This document shows positions 1 through 5,891 of a stretch of DNA of 10,045 nt, one piece after another. Positions within the stretch are counted from its first letter, which is position 1. The number at the start of each line of letters is the position of its first letter. Source of the stretch: Actinomycetota bacterium. GTDB taxonomy: Bacteria > Actinomycetota > CADDZG01 > WHSQ01. Under the pieces are notes generated by a model. It saw only the letters and a program-made list of their open reading frames with translations, searched no databases and was not told where the DNA came from. A program made the translations under genes and the position numbers. The DNA lies in contig JADDQX010000076.1 of assembly GCA_016781115.1 (NCBI GenBank), forward strand, positions 1-10,045. The letters run 5' to 3'.

Positions 1-210
1 GGTGCGGCCGCGCATGCGGTCGAACTGGTGGGACTCGGGAAACCCACCGCCTTGGCTCCAGTCCCGGGGCACCACGTCGCCGAAGAGGACAACCTTGGGT
101 GGGCGGCCGGCCGTGACGTCTAGCTCTCCCGCGATCGTCCGGTCGTCGAGAAACCACTCGGCGCTGTACTCGCCGGGCTGGACGCCGGGGTTCGGAATCC
201 TCGCGGCCAT
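1..210 (-). CDS. N-terminal fragment of an ApeA-like (HEPN abortive-infection) protein, truncated by the window edge
   Basis: The minus strand is open from an ATG at 210 down to base 1, giving the first 70 residues of a protein that continues outside the window. Codon third positions are strongly G/C, and the peptide reads as a real protein. It has a 'GEYSAEWFLDD' start, then 'TIAGELDV', then 'PKVVLFGDVVP'. This order (G-x-W/F strand, a 'v.G.L' turn, then a hydrophobic 'L.G' strand) is how the N-terminal beta domain of ApeA-type proteins begins. In that family the domain is followed by a C-terminal HEPN RNase that acts in abortive infection. The HEPN part lies beyond the edge and cannot be checked, so the family call rests on pattern memory from 70 residues. 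GTG codons at 213 and 225 are alternative in-frame starts. No clear Shine-Dalgarno is seen. Its neighbours (Hachiman, type I RM) favour a defence role. Confidence 0.5.
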   Translation of the reverse strand, partial: MAARIPNPGVQPGEYSAEWFLDDRTIAGELDVTAGRPPKVVLFGDVVPRDWSQGGGFPESHQFDRMRGRT

Positions 211-283
211 CACCGCATGATGCACCGACCGGAGCGACGAGGTGGCCCGGGTTCCTCTCGAGAAGCAGTCAAACCCGCACGGC

Positions 284-289
284 TACCGT
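284..289 (+). promoter_or_regulatory. -10-like element of a leaderless promoter for the small zinc-ribbon gene
   Basis: TACCGT fits the actinobacterial TANNNT -10 pattern. It ends seven bases before the ATG at 297, so transcription would start at or next to the A of the start codon. That is the usual geometry of leaderless genes in actinomycetes. No convincing -35 hexamer was found 16-19 bases upstream. The call rests on spacing and on the lack of a well-placed Shine-Dalgarno. Confidence 0.4.
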
Positions 290-296
290 TGAGGCG

Positions 297-458
297 ATGG
301 GAGCCGGCGACTGCACGTGCTCGTCGCCGCAGGCGGAGCGGACGGGCCAGCAGTGGCGTTGCCCGAACTGTCAGATGCTCTGCGAGGTCGAGGGCCAGCC
401 GGAGTTGAACAATGCCCGGTGGGTGGAACGGGGCACGCCCTACCGCCTTGACCGGTGA
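297..458 (+). CDS. Small cysteine-rich zinc-ribbon-like protein (53 aa)
   Basis: An ATG at 297 opens a 53-codon frame ending at TGA 456-458, with heavily G/C third positions typical of real genes in this DNA. The product has five cysteines: a C-x-C pair at residues 6 and 8, then 'RCPNCQMLC' with Cys22, Cys25 and Cys29. The CPNC knuckle is a classic zinc-binding turn and suggests a small zinc ribbon. The C-terminal third ('ARWVERGTPYRL') looks like a short beta segment. There is no signal peptide or membrane helix. GAGG at 291-294 is too close to the ATG to act as a normal Shine-Dalgarno, while a TANNNT element is placed for leaderless expression. It is transcribed toward hamA but is separated from it by a hairpin and a probable separate promoter. 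I do not recognise the family. DNA/RNA binding or a protein-interaction role is only inference. Confidence 0.6.
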   Translation: MGAGDCTCSSPQAERTGQQWRCPNCQMLCEVEGQPELNNARWVERGTPYRLDR

Positions 459-480
459 CCGGCCGGCGAGGAGCGGCCGG
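459..480 (+). terminator. GC-rich hairpin just after the small zinc-ribbon gene
   Basis: CCGGCCG (459-465) pairs perfectly with CGGCCGG (474-480) across an 8-base loop, starting on the base after the stop codon. There is no T-tract, which is common for actinobacterial hairpin terminators. It would separate transcription of the small gene from hamAB. Such GC-rich palindromes also arise by chance in this kind of DNA, so confidence is limited. Confidence 0.4.
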
Positions 481-527
481 CCGGCGCGTGGTCGCCACGA
501 CGTGCGCCAAGCCGCCAGGGCACCTCG

Positions 528-533
528 TACGAT
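528..533 (+). promoter_or_regulatory. Second -10-like element upstream of the SOS box
   Basis: TACGAT matches TANNNT and lies six bases before an ATG at 540 that opens a 20-codon frame ending at 600-602. The spacing mimics a leaderless promoter, but no -35 is visible. If used, a LexA dimer bound at 554-569 would lie downstream of the start site as a roadblock. Treat as an alternative to the 570-575 element. Confidence 0.2.
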
Positions 534-553
534 CGACCCATGCCCCCGGCGTG

Positions 554-569
554 TCGAACGCCTGTTCGG
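554..569. promoter_or_regulatory. LexA/SOS operator controlling hamAB
   Basis: The sequence TCGAAC-GCCT-GTTCGG contains a perfect inverted repeat, CGAAC at 555-559 and GTTCG at 564-568 with a 4-base spacer. The known LexA site of actinobacteria is TCGAAC-N4-GTTCGA (the Bacillus DinR box also has a CGAAC-N4-GTTCG core), and this site matches 11 of the 12 defined bases. It lies 43 bases before the hamA ATG and immediately precedes a TACACT -10-like hexamer at 570-575, where a bound repressor would block RNA polymerase. Inference: hamAB is repressed by LexA and released by DNA damage. With equal base frequencies the 10 core bases would occur by chance about 0.01 times in a 10-kb window. Confidence 0.75.
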
Positions 570-575
570 TACACT
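570..575 (+). promoter_or_regulatory. Probable -10 element of the hamAB promoter
   Basis: TACACT matches the TANNNT -10 pattern and starts directly after the LexA palindrome. A start site near 582 would leave a leader of about 30 bases before hamA, carrying the Shine-Dalgarno at 601-605. The -35 region (about 546-552) has no good match to TTGACA, which is often the case for SOS promoters in actinobacteria. Confidence 0.5.
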
Positions 576-611
576 ACCCGGTTCGTGGGAGGCTCTGCGT
601 GAAGGTCGCGG

Positions 612-1436
612 ATGATCGCGTTCGATCTGGTTGAAGAGGTCCAGGACGGCGACCACACCTTCGCCGTCTACGACTGCCGGGATGGCGACGACGGCTCGAT
701 GCTCGACGTCCTCATCAAGCTGGTCCGGGAGCTGTACGTGGACCCGGAGCGGCTGCAGGAGGTGCTGACCGCGGCGATGAGTGACGCCGCGGGCGTCGCC
801 GACCCTGATGCGATCAACGAGGCGATCCAGCGGACCCTGGCGGCGGCGATTCCCGAACCAGGAACTCACCCCATCCCCCACCTCGATGTGGCGCGGAACG
901 AGCTTGCCGAGGCCCTCGCCCACGTCGCCCTCGCCGAACTTCACGGCACGGTCATCCCCGCCCCGCGGATTCGCAACAAGGAGGTGCCGAAGCAGCCGGC
1001 TCGTGGCCGCGACCTTCTGGGTCTCGACGATGACCCGCTGGTCGCCGTCATCGGTGAGATCAAGGCGTCGTCTGAGGCCGCGAGCCCGCCGGCCGTGATC
1101 GGGTCTGGCGACACTTCGATGCGGGGCGAGTTCCTCACCTTCCTCGGCATCGAGGACGCGGTACTCACGGAGCTGAACTGGGCTCTGAAGCACGCGAAGC
1201 CTGAGCACCATGGCCTCATCGCCCGGGCGATCTTGGCGCACGTGGCGAACAACCTGCCGTTGTGCGCGGCTCCGGTGCTCGTCCGTCCGGCCGCGCACCG
1301 CGGCGGCGACGACTTCGGTACCTTCCGCGACAACCCCTGCGAGTTCGCGCCTGCACGCGTCCGGTTCTCGATCCTCACCGTCGATGAGGAGCTGGACGCG
1401 CTCGCGAAGACTGTGTACGACGGAGCGCGGGCATGA
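612..1436 (+). CDS. hamA: HamA: DUF1837 PD-(D/E)xK nuclease of a Hachiman defence system
   Basis: This 274-residue protein carries the DUF1837 (HamA C-terminal) core. An acidic helix ('RNELAEALAHVALAEL', residues 95-110) is followed by 'RGRDLLGL' (131-138, with Asp134) and 'IGEIKAS' (148-153, with Glu149 and Lys151). This is the D...E-x-K metal-binding arrangement of PD-(D/E)xK nucleases. In the known system HamA is the DNA-cleaving effector, held by the HamB helicase and released when HamB meets suitable DNA. E. coli AbpA belongs to the same family. The start is well bounded, because an in-frame TGA at 600-602 precedes it and GAAGG at 601-605 lies six bases before the ATG. The gene ends in an ATGA overlap with hamB, implying translational coupling and co-regulation by the upstream SOS operator. 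All expected catalytic residues appear to be present. Confidence 0.88.
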   Translation: MIAFDLVEEVQDGDHTFAVYDCRDGDDGSMLDVLIKLVRELYVDPERLQEVLTAAMSDAAGVADPDAINEAIQRTLAAAIPEPGTHPIPHLDVARNELAEALAHVALAELHGTVIPAPRIRNKEVPKQPARGRDLLGLDDDPLVAVIGEIKASSEAASPPAVIGSGDTSMRGEFLTFLGIEDAVLTELNWALKHAKPEHHGLIARAILAHVANNLPLCAAPVLVRPAAHRGGDDFGTFRDNPCEFAPARVRFSILTVDEELDALAKTVYDGARA

Positions 1437-4400
1437 GCGACCTCTCCCCTACTGCGCCCGTCGACGGTCTCACAGCCGAAGCTGTGGAGGAGCTGCTTCA
1501 GGCGCAGGGCCTGGACGACATCGTCTCCCTGTCGCGGCGGATCTCCGTGTTGCAGGAGATCACCCGGGAGAGCGAAGCGGTCGAGGCCGATGATGAGGGT
1601 GCCCGGTCGCGCCTCGCTCAGGCACTGGAGCGTCTTGCGCTGACGCTCCGTGACCCAGCCGGCCGCCGCCGGTTCTTCGACGAAGCGTTCATCTGTCGTC
1701 GAGCGCAGGACTCCTCCGGTCTCGCGGTCGAAGCCCGCCTCGCGCACCTCCTGTGCCTGACCGCCGACGCTCTCGTCGCTGACCGGCGGGCCGAGTTGGT
1801 GATGCTCCTCCGCGAGATCCCCGCGGACGCGCTGGACCTCCCCGATGGGATTGCGTGGCGGTCGGAGTTGCTCCTTCGCGTGGCCCGAGCGTTCATCGTG
1901 ATGGCTCGTCGGTCCCACGGCTGGGACGACGTGACGGCGGCCGCACAGGAGATTGGCCGCCTTCGCGAACTGCAGTCGACGCGGGAGACGAGCACTCTCG
2001 ACGACGCCACGCCGGACCAGCTGTCCGTGCTGGTTGGTCTCTACAACCTCGCCCGGATGGTTGATCTTGTCGCGACCTACCTGGTCTCCGGCACTCCCGG
2101 TGACGCTGCCGTACGGTTGGACCGGCATCACGCCAACGTCACCGAGATCCTGGAGCTGGAGCCGGATCCAGGCCTGGAGCACCTCGCCGACCTTCTCCAT
2201 GTTGGCCTTCGAGCGCTGATCGACGGGAGCGTCTGGACGGTGACCCGCGGCCTCGGCGCTCGGATCGGAGCGTTCGTCCAAGGACTGGCCAACCAGGAAC
2301 GGGAGAACCCGGTCCTGGAACTCTGGCCGAGCCAGCGGACGGCTCTTCGATCCAGCCTGCTGGACCCGGCGAAGCGCGCCCTGGTCGTGCAGATGCCGAC
2401 GTCTGCTGGAAAGACGTTGGTCGCCGAGTTCGCGATCGTGCAGGGCCTAGCGTTGAACCCAGAGTCGACCGTCGCCTACGTCGTGCCGACCCGGGCGCTG
2501 GTCAACCAGATCACTCTCCGGCTTCGAACGGACCTGGCGCCCCTCAGCATGAAGGTCGAGGCGGCGGTGCCCGTCTTCGAGCTGGATCCCGTGGAGGACA
2601 CCCTCCTCCAAGGAGACCGCATCGACGTCCTCGTGACGACGCCCGAGAAGCTGGACCTGCTGCTTCGGCAGGAGCACCCGTCCGTCGCGGACGTGGCACT
2701 GATCGTTGCTGACGAAGCACACAACCTCGGCGACGGCGACCGAGGTGCCCGGCTGGAACTGATGCTCGGCGCCTTCAAACGTGAGCGGCCCAACGCGCGG
2801 TTCCTACTGCTCAGCCCGTTCCTGCCGAACGCCAAAGACTTGGCGGCGTGGCTCGGGGATGACCCCGACGCGACAGTGTCCGTCAATTGGAAGCCGACTG
2901 AGTTGGTCACCGCTGCAGCGCAGTGGATCAAGCCACGGTTGAAGCCGTTCGAGCTTCAGCTCACGACCCTGCCGACAGCGCACTTCGTGGAACTGGACAG
3001 CGAAATCCACATCCCCATGGGCGTCGCGACGCCTCAGCGACCGACGAGGTCGAAGGGTGGCGTCTCCGTGTCCGCAGCGATGCGGCTCGCGGAGCGCGGC
3101 ACCGTTCTCCTGCTGTGCCGAGGGCGGGGCACCGCCGAGGAGCGGGCTGCACAGATCGCAGCGGAGCGTCCTGAGAAGGAGCTGTCCGTTCTCGGGCAGG
3201 CAGTGGTTGCTTATGCCGAGTCCGAGCTGGGCCGCGAGCATCCGCTGCCGAAGCATCTCCGTCATGGGGTGACGTACCACCACGCAGGGCTGTCGCACGA
3301 TCTCCGTTACCTCCTGGAGCGCACGATCGATGCCGAGGACGTGAACATCATCTGCGGAACGACGACGCTGGCGCAGGGCGTGAACTTCCCGATCGCAAGC
3401 GTCATCGTCGAGACGCTCCAGAAGCCGAAGGACCCAACGGGATGGCAGGAGCTCAGTTTCGCCGAGTTCTGGAACATCGCGGGCCGAGCAGGTCGTGCGC
3501 TTCGCGACCGGCTCGGGCTGGTCGTGTACCCGGCCACGAACGGGGACGAGCTTAAGGACTTCCGCGACTACATCCGGAACGACGCCCAGGCGCTGTCGAG
3601 CGTCCTCGTCGAGGCCATGGCTGGCGTCAATGCTGCCGCCGAAGAGTTCAACCTCAGCTTCGTCCGGAATCACAGGGCGATGGCCGTGTTCACCCAATAC
3701 CTCGCTCATGCCCTGCGGGTTGCCGGCTATGAGAACGCACGGGCGGAGATCGAGGACATCCTCCGCTCGTCACTCGTGTACCACCAGACCCTCGCGGATG
3801 ACCCCGGGCTGGCCCGAGAGCTGATCACACTCGCGCGTCGGTACCTCGACAGTGTCCGTGGCAAGAACGCTGGTTACCTACGCCTGGCCGATGGCACAGG
3901 GTTCTCGTTGTCGTCGGTTGACAACCTCTATGCCCGGCAGCGGTCGGAACACCGGGAGTTCGAAGATCCGCGGTTCTGGGAGCCGAGCAGCCTGTTCTCG
4001 CAGAACCTCGACAACCTCGAAGGTCTGATCTCGGTGCTCGGTGACGTCCCTGAGTTGACGCTCGGCCATCGAGAGAGCGGCCCGTTCAATCCTCGAGTCG
4101 TCGCGGGCGTTGTGACCGACTGGACAGCGGGCGCGACCGTGGATCAAATCGCGGACCGATGGTTTTCAACCGCTGAACCGGACGCCGACAAGCGTCGCCG
4201 ACTTGCCGGCCACTACCTCTACAGCAAGCTGGTGGGCCAGGTGCCGTGGGGGATGGGAGCGGTGCAGCGACTCGCACTTCCAGACGAAGAGGCGCTTCAG
4301 GCCGTCGGCCACGTCCCATCACTTGTGTTCTACGGAGTCCACACCAGAGAGGCAGCGGCTCTGAGGATGGCGGGCGTTCCCCGTATCGCGGCCGAGGGTC

Positions 4401-4579
4401 TCGGGGCGCAGTGGGCCGCAGAGGGAAACGCCCCTGCAGCCAGCTTCGACAGCCTCAGGACCTGGTTGGCAGGACGGACGACATCCCAATGGGCCGCAGC
4501 GATGCCCGCAGATAGCCCACTCGATGGCGCGGGCTGTCGGCAGGTCTGGTCAGTGCTTGCCGGAGTGCAGCCGAACTAG
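1433..4579 (+). CDS. hamB: HamB: superfamily-2 DEAD/DEAH helicase of a Hachiman defence system
   Basis: The 1048-residue product has a roughly 290-residue helical N-terminal extension and then a Ski2-like SF2 helicase core. Visible motifs are a Q-like 'LWPSQRTAL' (298-306), Walker A 'PTSAGKT' (322-328, Lys327), motif Ia 'VPTRALVNQ' (351-359), 'TTPEKLDLL' (402-410) and motif II DEAH (427-430). These are followed by 'HHAGLSHDLRYLLE' (616-629), motif V-type 'TTLAQGVNFP' (644-653) and motif VI 'IAGRAGRA' (682-689). Motif III reads 'SPF' (461-463) where Ski2-like enzymes usually have 'SAT'. The last 350 residues are an unassigned family-specific region. HamB is the DNA-translocating sensor partner of HamA, and E. 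coli AbpB is a similar helicase. The length fits the family. The ATG lies in the ATGA overlap with hamA. No frameshift or internal stop is seen, so the system looks intact. Confidence 0.88.
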   Translation: MSDLSPTAPVDGLTAEAVEELLQAQGLDDIVSLSRRISVLQEITRESEAVEADDEGARSRLAQALERLALTLRDPAGRRRFFDEAFICRRAQDSSGLAVEARLAHLLCLTADALVADRRAELVMLLREIPADALDLPDGIAWRSELLLRVARAFIVMARRSHGWDDVTAAAQEIGRLRELQSTRETSTLDDATPDQLSVLVGLYNLARMVDLVATYLVSGTPGDAAVRLDRHHANVTEILELEPDPGLEHLADLLHVGLRALIDGSVWTVTRGLGARIGAFVQGLANQERENPVLELWPSQRTALRSSLLDPAKRALVVQMPTSAGKTLVAEFAIVQGLALNPESTVAYVVPTRALVNQITLRLRTDLAPLSMKVEAAVPVFELDPVEDTLLQGDRIDVLVTTPEKLDLLLRQEHPSVADVALIVADEAHNLGDGDRGARLELMLGAFKRERPNARFLLLSPFLPNAKDLAAWLGDDPDATVSVNWKPTELVTAAAQWIKPRLKPFELQLTTLPTAHFVELDSEIHIPMGVATPQRPTRSKGGVSVSAAMRLAERGTVLLLCRGRGTAEERAAQIAAERPEKELSVLGQAVVAYAESELGREHPLPKHLRHGVTYHHAGLSHDLRYLLERTIDAEDVNIICGTTTLAQGVNFPIASVIVETLQKPKDPTGWQELSFAEFWNIAGRAGRALRDRLGLVVYPATNGDELKDFRDYIRNDAQALSSVLVEAMAGVNAAAEEFNLSFVRNHRAMAVFTQYLAHALRVAGYENARAEIEDILRSSLVYHQTLADDPGLARELITLARRYLDSVRGKNAGYLRLADGTGFSLSSVDNLYARQRSEHREFEDPRFWEPSSLFSQNLDNLEGLISVLGDVPELTLGHRESGPFNPRVVAGVVTDWTAGATVDQIADRWFSTAEPDADKRRRLAGHYLYSKLVGQVPWGMGAVQRLALPDEEALQAVGHVPSLVFYGVHTREAAALRMAGVPRIAAEGLGAQWAAEGNAPAASFDSLRTWLAGRTTSQWAAAMPADSPLDGAGCRQVWSVLAGVQPN

Positions 4580-4604
4580 CGCAGTCGTCAACACTCTCCG
4601 GCTT

Positions 4605-4625
4605 CCGTCAGCAGGGACCTGACGG
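4605..4625 (+). terminator. Hairpin terminator after hamB
   Basis: CCGTCAG (4605-4611) pairs perfectly with CTGACGG (4619-4625) around a 7-base loop, 25 bases after the hamB stop. Two T-G wobble pairs can extend the base of the stem. A T-tract is absent, which is usual for actinobacteria. The hairpin also contains the stop of the transposase remnant on the other strand. Confidence 0.55.
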
Positions 4626-4796
4626 GGCCCGGGGAGGATGGGCGGCCTGGGCCCGGCGCTCACGCAGCTCGCCGTGGGAGCGCAGGACCCTGTACATGGT
4701 GGAGATGGAGGCCAGGTGGCAGTTCTCGTCGAGCAGGATGGCCCACACCTGGGCCGGCGGGAGGTCGCAGAAGCGGGGCGAGCGCAACTGGTCCAT
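4608..4796 (-). pseudogene. Fragment of an IS3-family transposase (OrfB, N-terminal HTH part)
   Basis: On the minus strand the peptide around 4780-4640 contains 'SPRFCDLPPAQVWAILLDE', then 'ASISTMYRVLRSHGELRERR', then 'QAAHPP'. This is the hallmark segment of IS3-family (IS407/IS3-like) OrfB transposases just before the rve integrase core. Homology stops after about 63 codons at a TGA (4608-4610). The whole DDE catalytic domain, the OrfA reading frame and the usual frameshift site are missing. No terminal inverted repeats were found. The upstream extension of the same frame (to 5075) is arginine/proline-rich and does not look like transposase. The piece is therefore a decayed relic that cannot encode an active enzyme. 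Confidence 0.75.
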
Positions 4797-5097
4797 GGTT
4801 CGACCTCTGCGTCGGGCAGGGCGTTGGCCGGCGCCGGGCGAGGGGTTGGCGGCCCAGCTTGGGCGGCTGACAACGCCCCTAGTCGGTGGCCTTGGACTTG
4901 CCGGCCGCCCGGCAGGCGGCGCCGGTGCGGGGAACATGGTCACCCGCCGGCGCCGGCCCTTGGGCAGGTCTCTTGAGCGTTGAGCGGGTACAGGGCTAGG
5001 AGCCTTCCTTCGGTTCTCCTCCCGATGTGCCGACTGACTCGACGCAGGAGTTCCTCCCCCGGCGGCGGCCGACACGCTGTCGAGGTTGTCGGAATCT
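4797..5097. other. Non-coding spacer in the convergent region
   Basis: This is about 300 bases between the transposase relic and the hairpin cluster. Frames crossing it on both strands are rich in Arg, Pro, Ala and Ser, with no recognisable motif. I see no RNA gene or repeat in it. It may be scrambled insertion-sequence DNA. Confidence 0.5.
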
Positions 5098-5144
5098 GCC
5101 CCGTCGGGGCCTCGCAGACGAGGCGGCTCGTGGACGAGCGAGCC
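5098..5144 (-). terminator. Three tandem hairpins downstream of the type I RM operon
   Basis: Three perfect short palindromes are packed into 47 bases: GCCCC/GGGGC (5098-5102 with 5106-5110), GCCTCG/CGAGGC (5109-5114 with 5119-5124) and GGCTCG/CGAGCC (5125-5130 with 5139-5144). Loops are 3, 4 and 8 bases. They begin about 18 bases past the stop of the metallopeptidase gene on the minus strand, where an operon terminator is expected between convergent operons. No T-tract follows. A bidirectional terminator or another structured element is possible. Confidence 0.45.
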
Positions 5145-5162
5145 ACCTCCAAAAACTTGCAG

Positions 5163-5891
5163 TCACGAGGCCGGCCACTCCTCATGACCCAGTGGGGCGT
5201 CGTTGAGATGGTCACGTCGGGCACGCCAGTCGGGCATGAAGCGGTCCATGAGCTTCGTGAACCGTTCTCCGTGGCCACGTTCGAGCAGGTGGGTCATCTC
5301 GTGGACGGCGATGTACTCGAGGCTCTCCGGGTGCTTCTTGGCGAGTTCGGCGTTGAACCAGATGTGTCCGCCCTCGCGGTTGCAGGAGCCCCACTTAGTC
5401 TTCATGCGCCGGATGGTCCAGCGTCGGACGGTTACCCCGAGGGCTGGCTCCCACTTGGCGATCACGTTGGGGATCGCTCGGCGGAGCTGCTCGCGGTACC
5501 AACGGTCGAGCAGCTCGCGCCGTGGCTCCGTTGCGGTTGCCGGCGCGACGTAGAGAAGCAGCCGGTCACCGTCCACTTCTATGTGGCCTCGGCCCGGACG
5601 CTCGATAACCCTGAGGCGGTACCGGTTGCCCCAAACGTAGTGAGACTCGCCGTTGACCATCTCGCGCTGGGACTGTCGGTCTGCGGCCTGTAAGCGGTCG
5701 CGCTCACGCTTTATCCACGGCAGTCGCTGCACGAGTGCGAGTCGTACTGCGTCGTCGTCGAGCCGCAGCGGTGCCGCGACGCGTACCCGTCCCACTGGCG
5801 GGTACACGCCGATGTGCAGGTTCTTGATGTCCTTGTAGATGACGTCGACGTCGATGCCCGCGACCGTCAGGTACGCGCTAGCGGTACTCAT
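5163..5891 (-). CDS. YgjP/SprT-like zinc metallopeptidase linked to the type I RM operon
   Basis: The 242-residue protein has the YgjP-type (DUF45, M48-like) layout. A beta-rich N-terminal half contains 'KNLHIGVYPPVGRVRVAAP' (23-41). It is followed by 'KTKWGSCN' (164-171), 'IWFN' (177-180) and the zinc site 'HEMTH' (197-201), with His197, Glu198 and His201. 'RGHGERF' (205-211) supplies a further candidate zinc-ligand histidine, His207. This family is thought to be a gluzincin-type peptidase, but its substrate is not established. Members commonly sit beside hsdR in type I RM operons. The start codon lies inside the end of hsdR (14-base overlap), with GAGGG just upstream, so the two are translationally coupled. 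There is no signal peptide, so the enzyme is cytosolic. A role in trimming or controlling HsdR or the RM complex is plausible but only inferred. Confidence 0.85.
   Translation of the reverse strand: MSTASAYLTVAGIDVDVIYKDIKNLHIGVYPPVGRVRVAAPLRLDDDAVRLALVQRLPWIKRERDRLQAADRQSQREMVNGESHYVWGNRYRLRVIERPGRGHIEVDGDRLLLYVAPATATEPRRELLDRWYREQLRRAIPNVIAKWEPALGVTVRRWTIRRMKTKWGSCNREGGHIWFNAELAKKHPESLEYIAVHEMTHLLERGHGERFTKLMDRFMPDWRARRDHLNDAPLGHEEWPAS

Noticed and set aside
2..220. Plus-strand frame of 72 codons at the left edge
   Set aside because: It mirrors the minus-strand ApeA-like frame, which has a sensible protein composition. The plus frame is rich in Pro, Ser and Arg with no motif.
267..272. TTGACT on the minus strand as a -35 for the ApeA-like gene
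   Set aside because: No TANNNT -10 lies 16-19 bases downstream, so the promoter could not be supported.
412..615. Plus-strand frame of 67 codons ending in an ATGA overlap with hamA
   Set aside because: The overlap is tempting, but the frame shadows the end of the zinc-ribbon gene and runs through the hairpin and operator. Its composition is Arg/Pro/Ala-rich and it has no motif.
210..1298. 362-codon minus-strand frame
   Set aside because: It is antisense to hamA and arginine-rich, the usual shadow in high-GC DNA. hamA carries the recognisable nuclease motifs.
941..2281. 446-codon minus-strand frame opposite hamA and hamB
   Set aside because: It spans two well-supported plus-strand genes and has no recognisable domain.
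2804..3709. 301-codon minus-strand frame opposite hamB
   Set aside because: It lies antisense to the conserved helicase motifs of hamB and has shadow composition.
4996..5178. 60-codon minus-strand frame through the hairpin cluster
   Set aside because: It is Arg/Ala/Ser-rich. The hairpins force its composition, and no motif or start signal is seen.
4980..5693. 237-codon plus-strand frame opposite the metallopeptidase
   Set aside because: The minus-strand gene has the HEMTH zinc site and family layout. The plus frame is its complement plus spacer.
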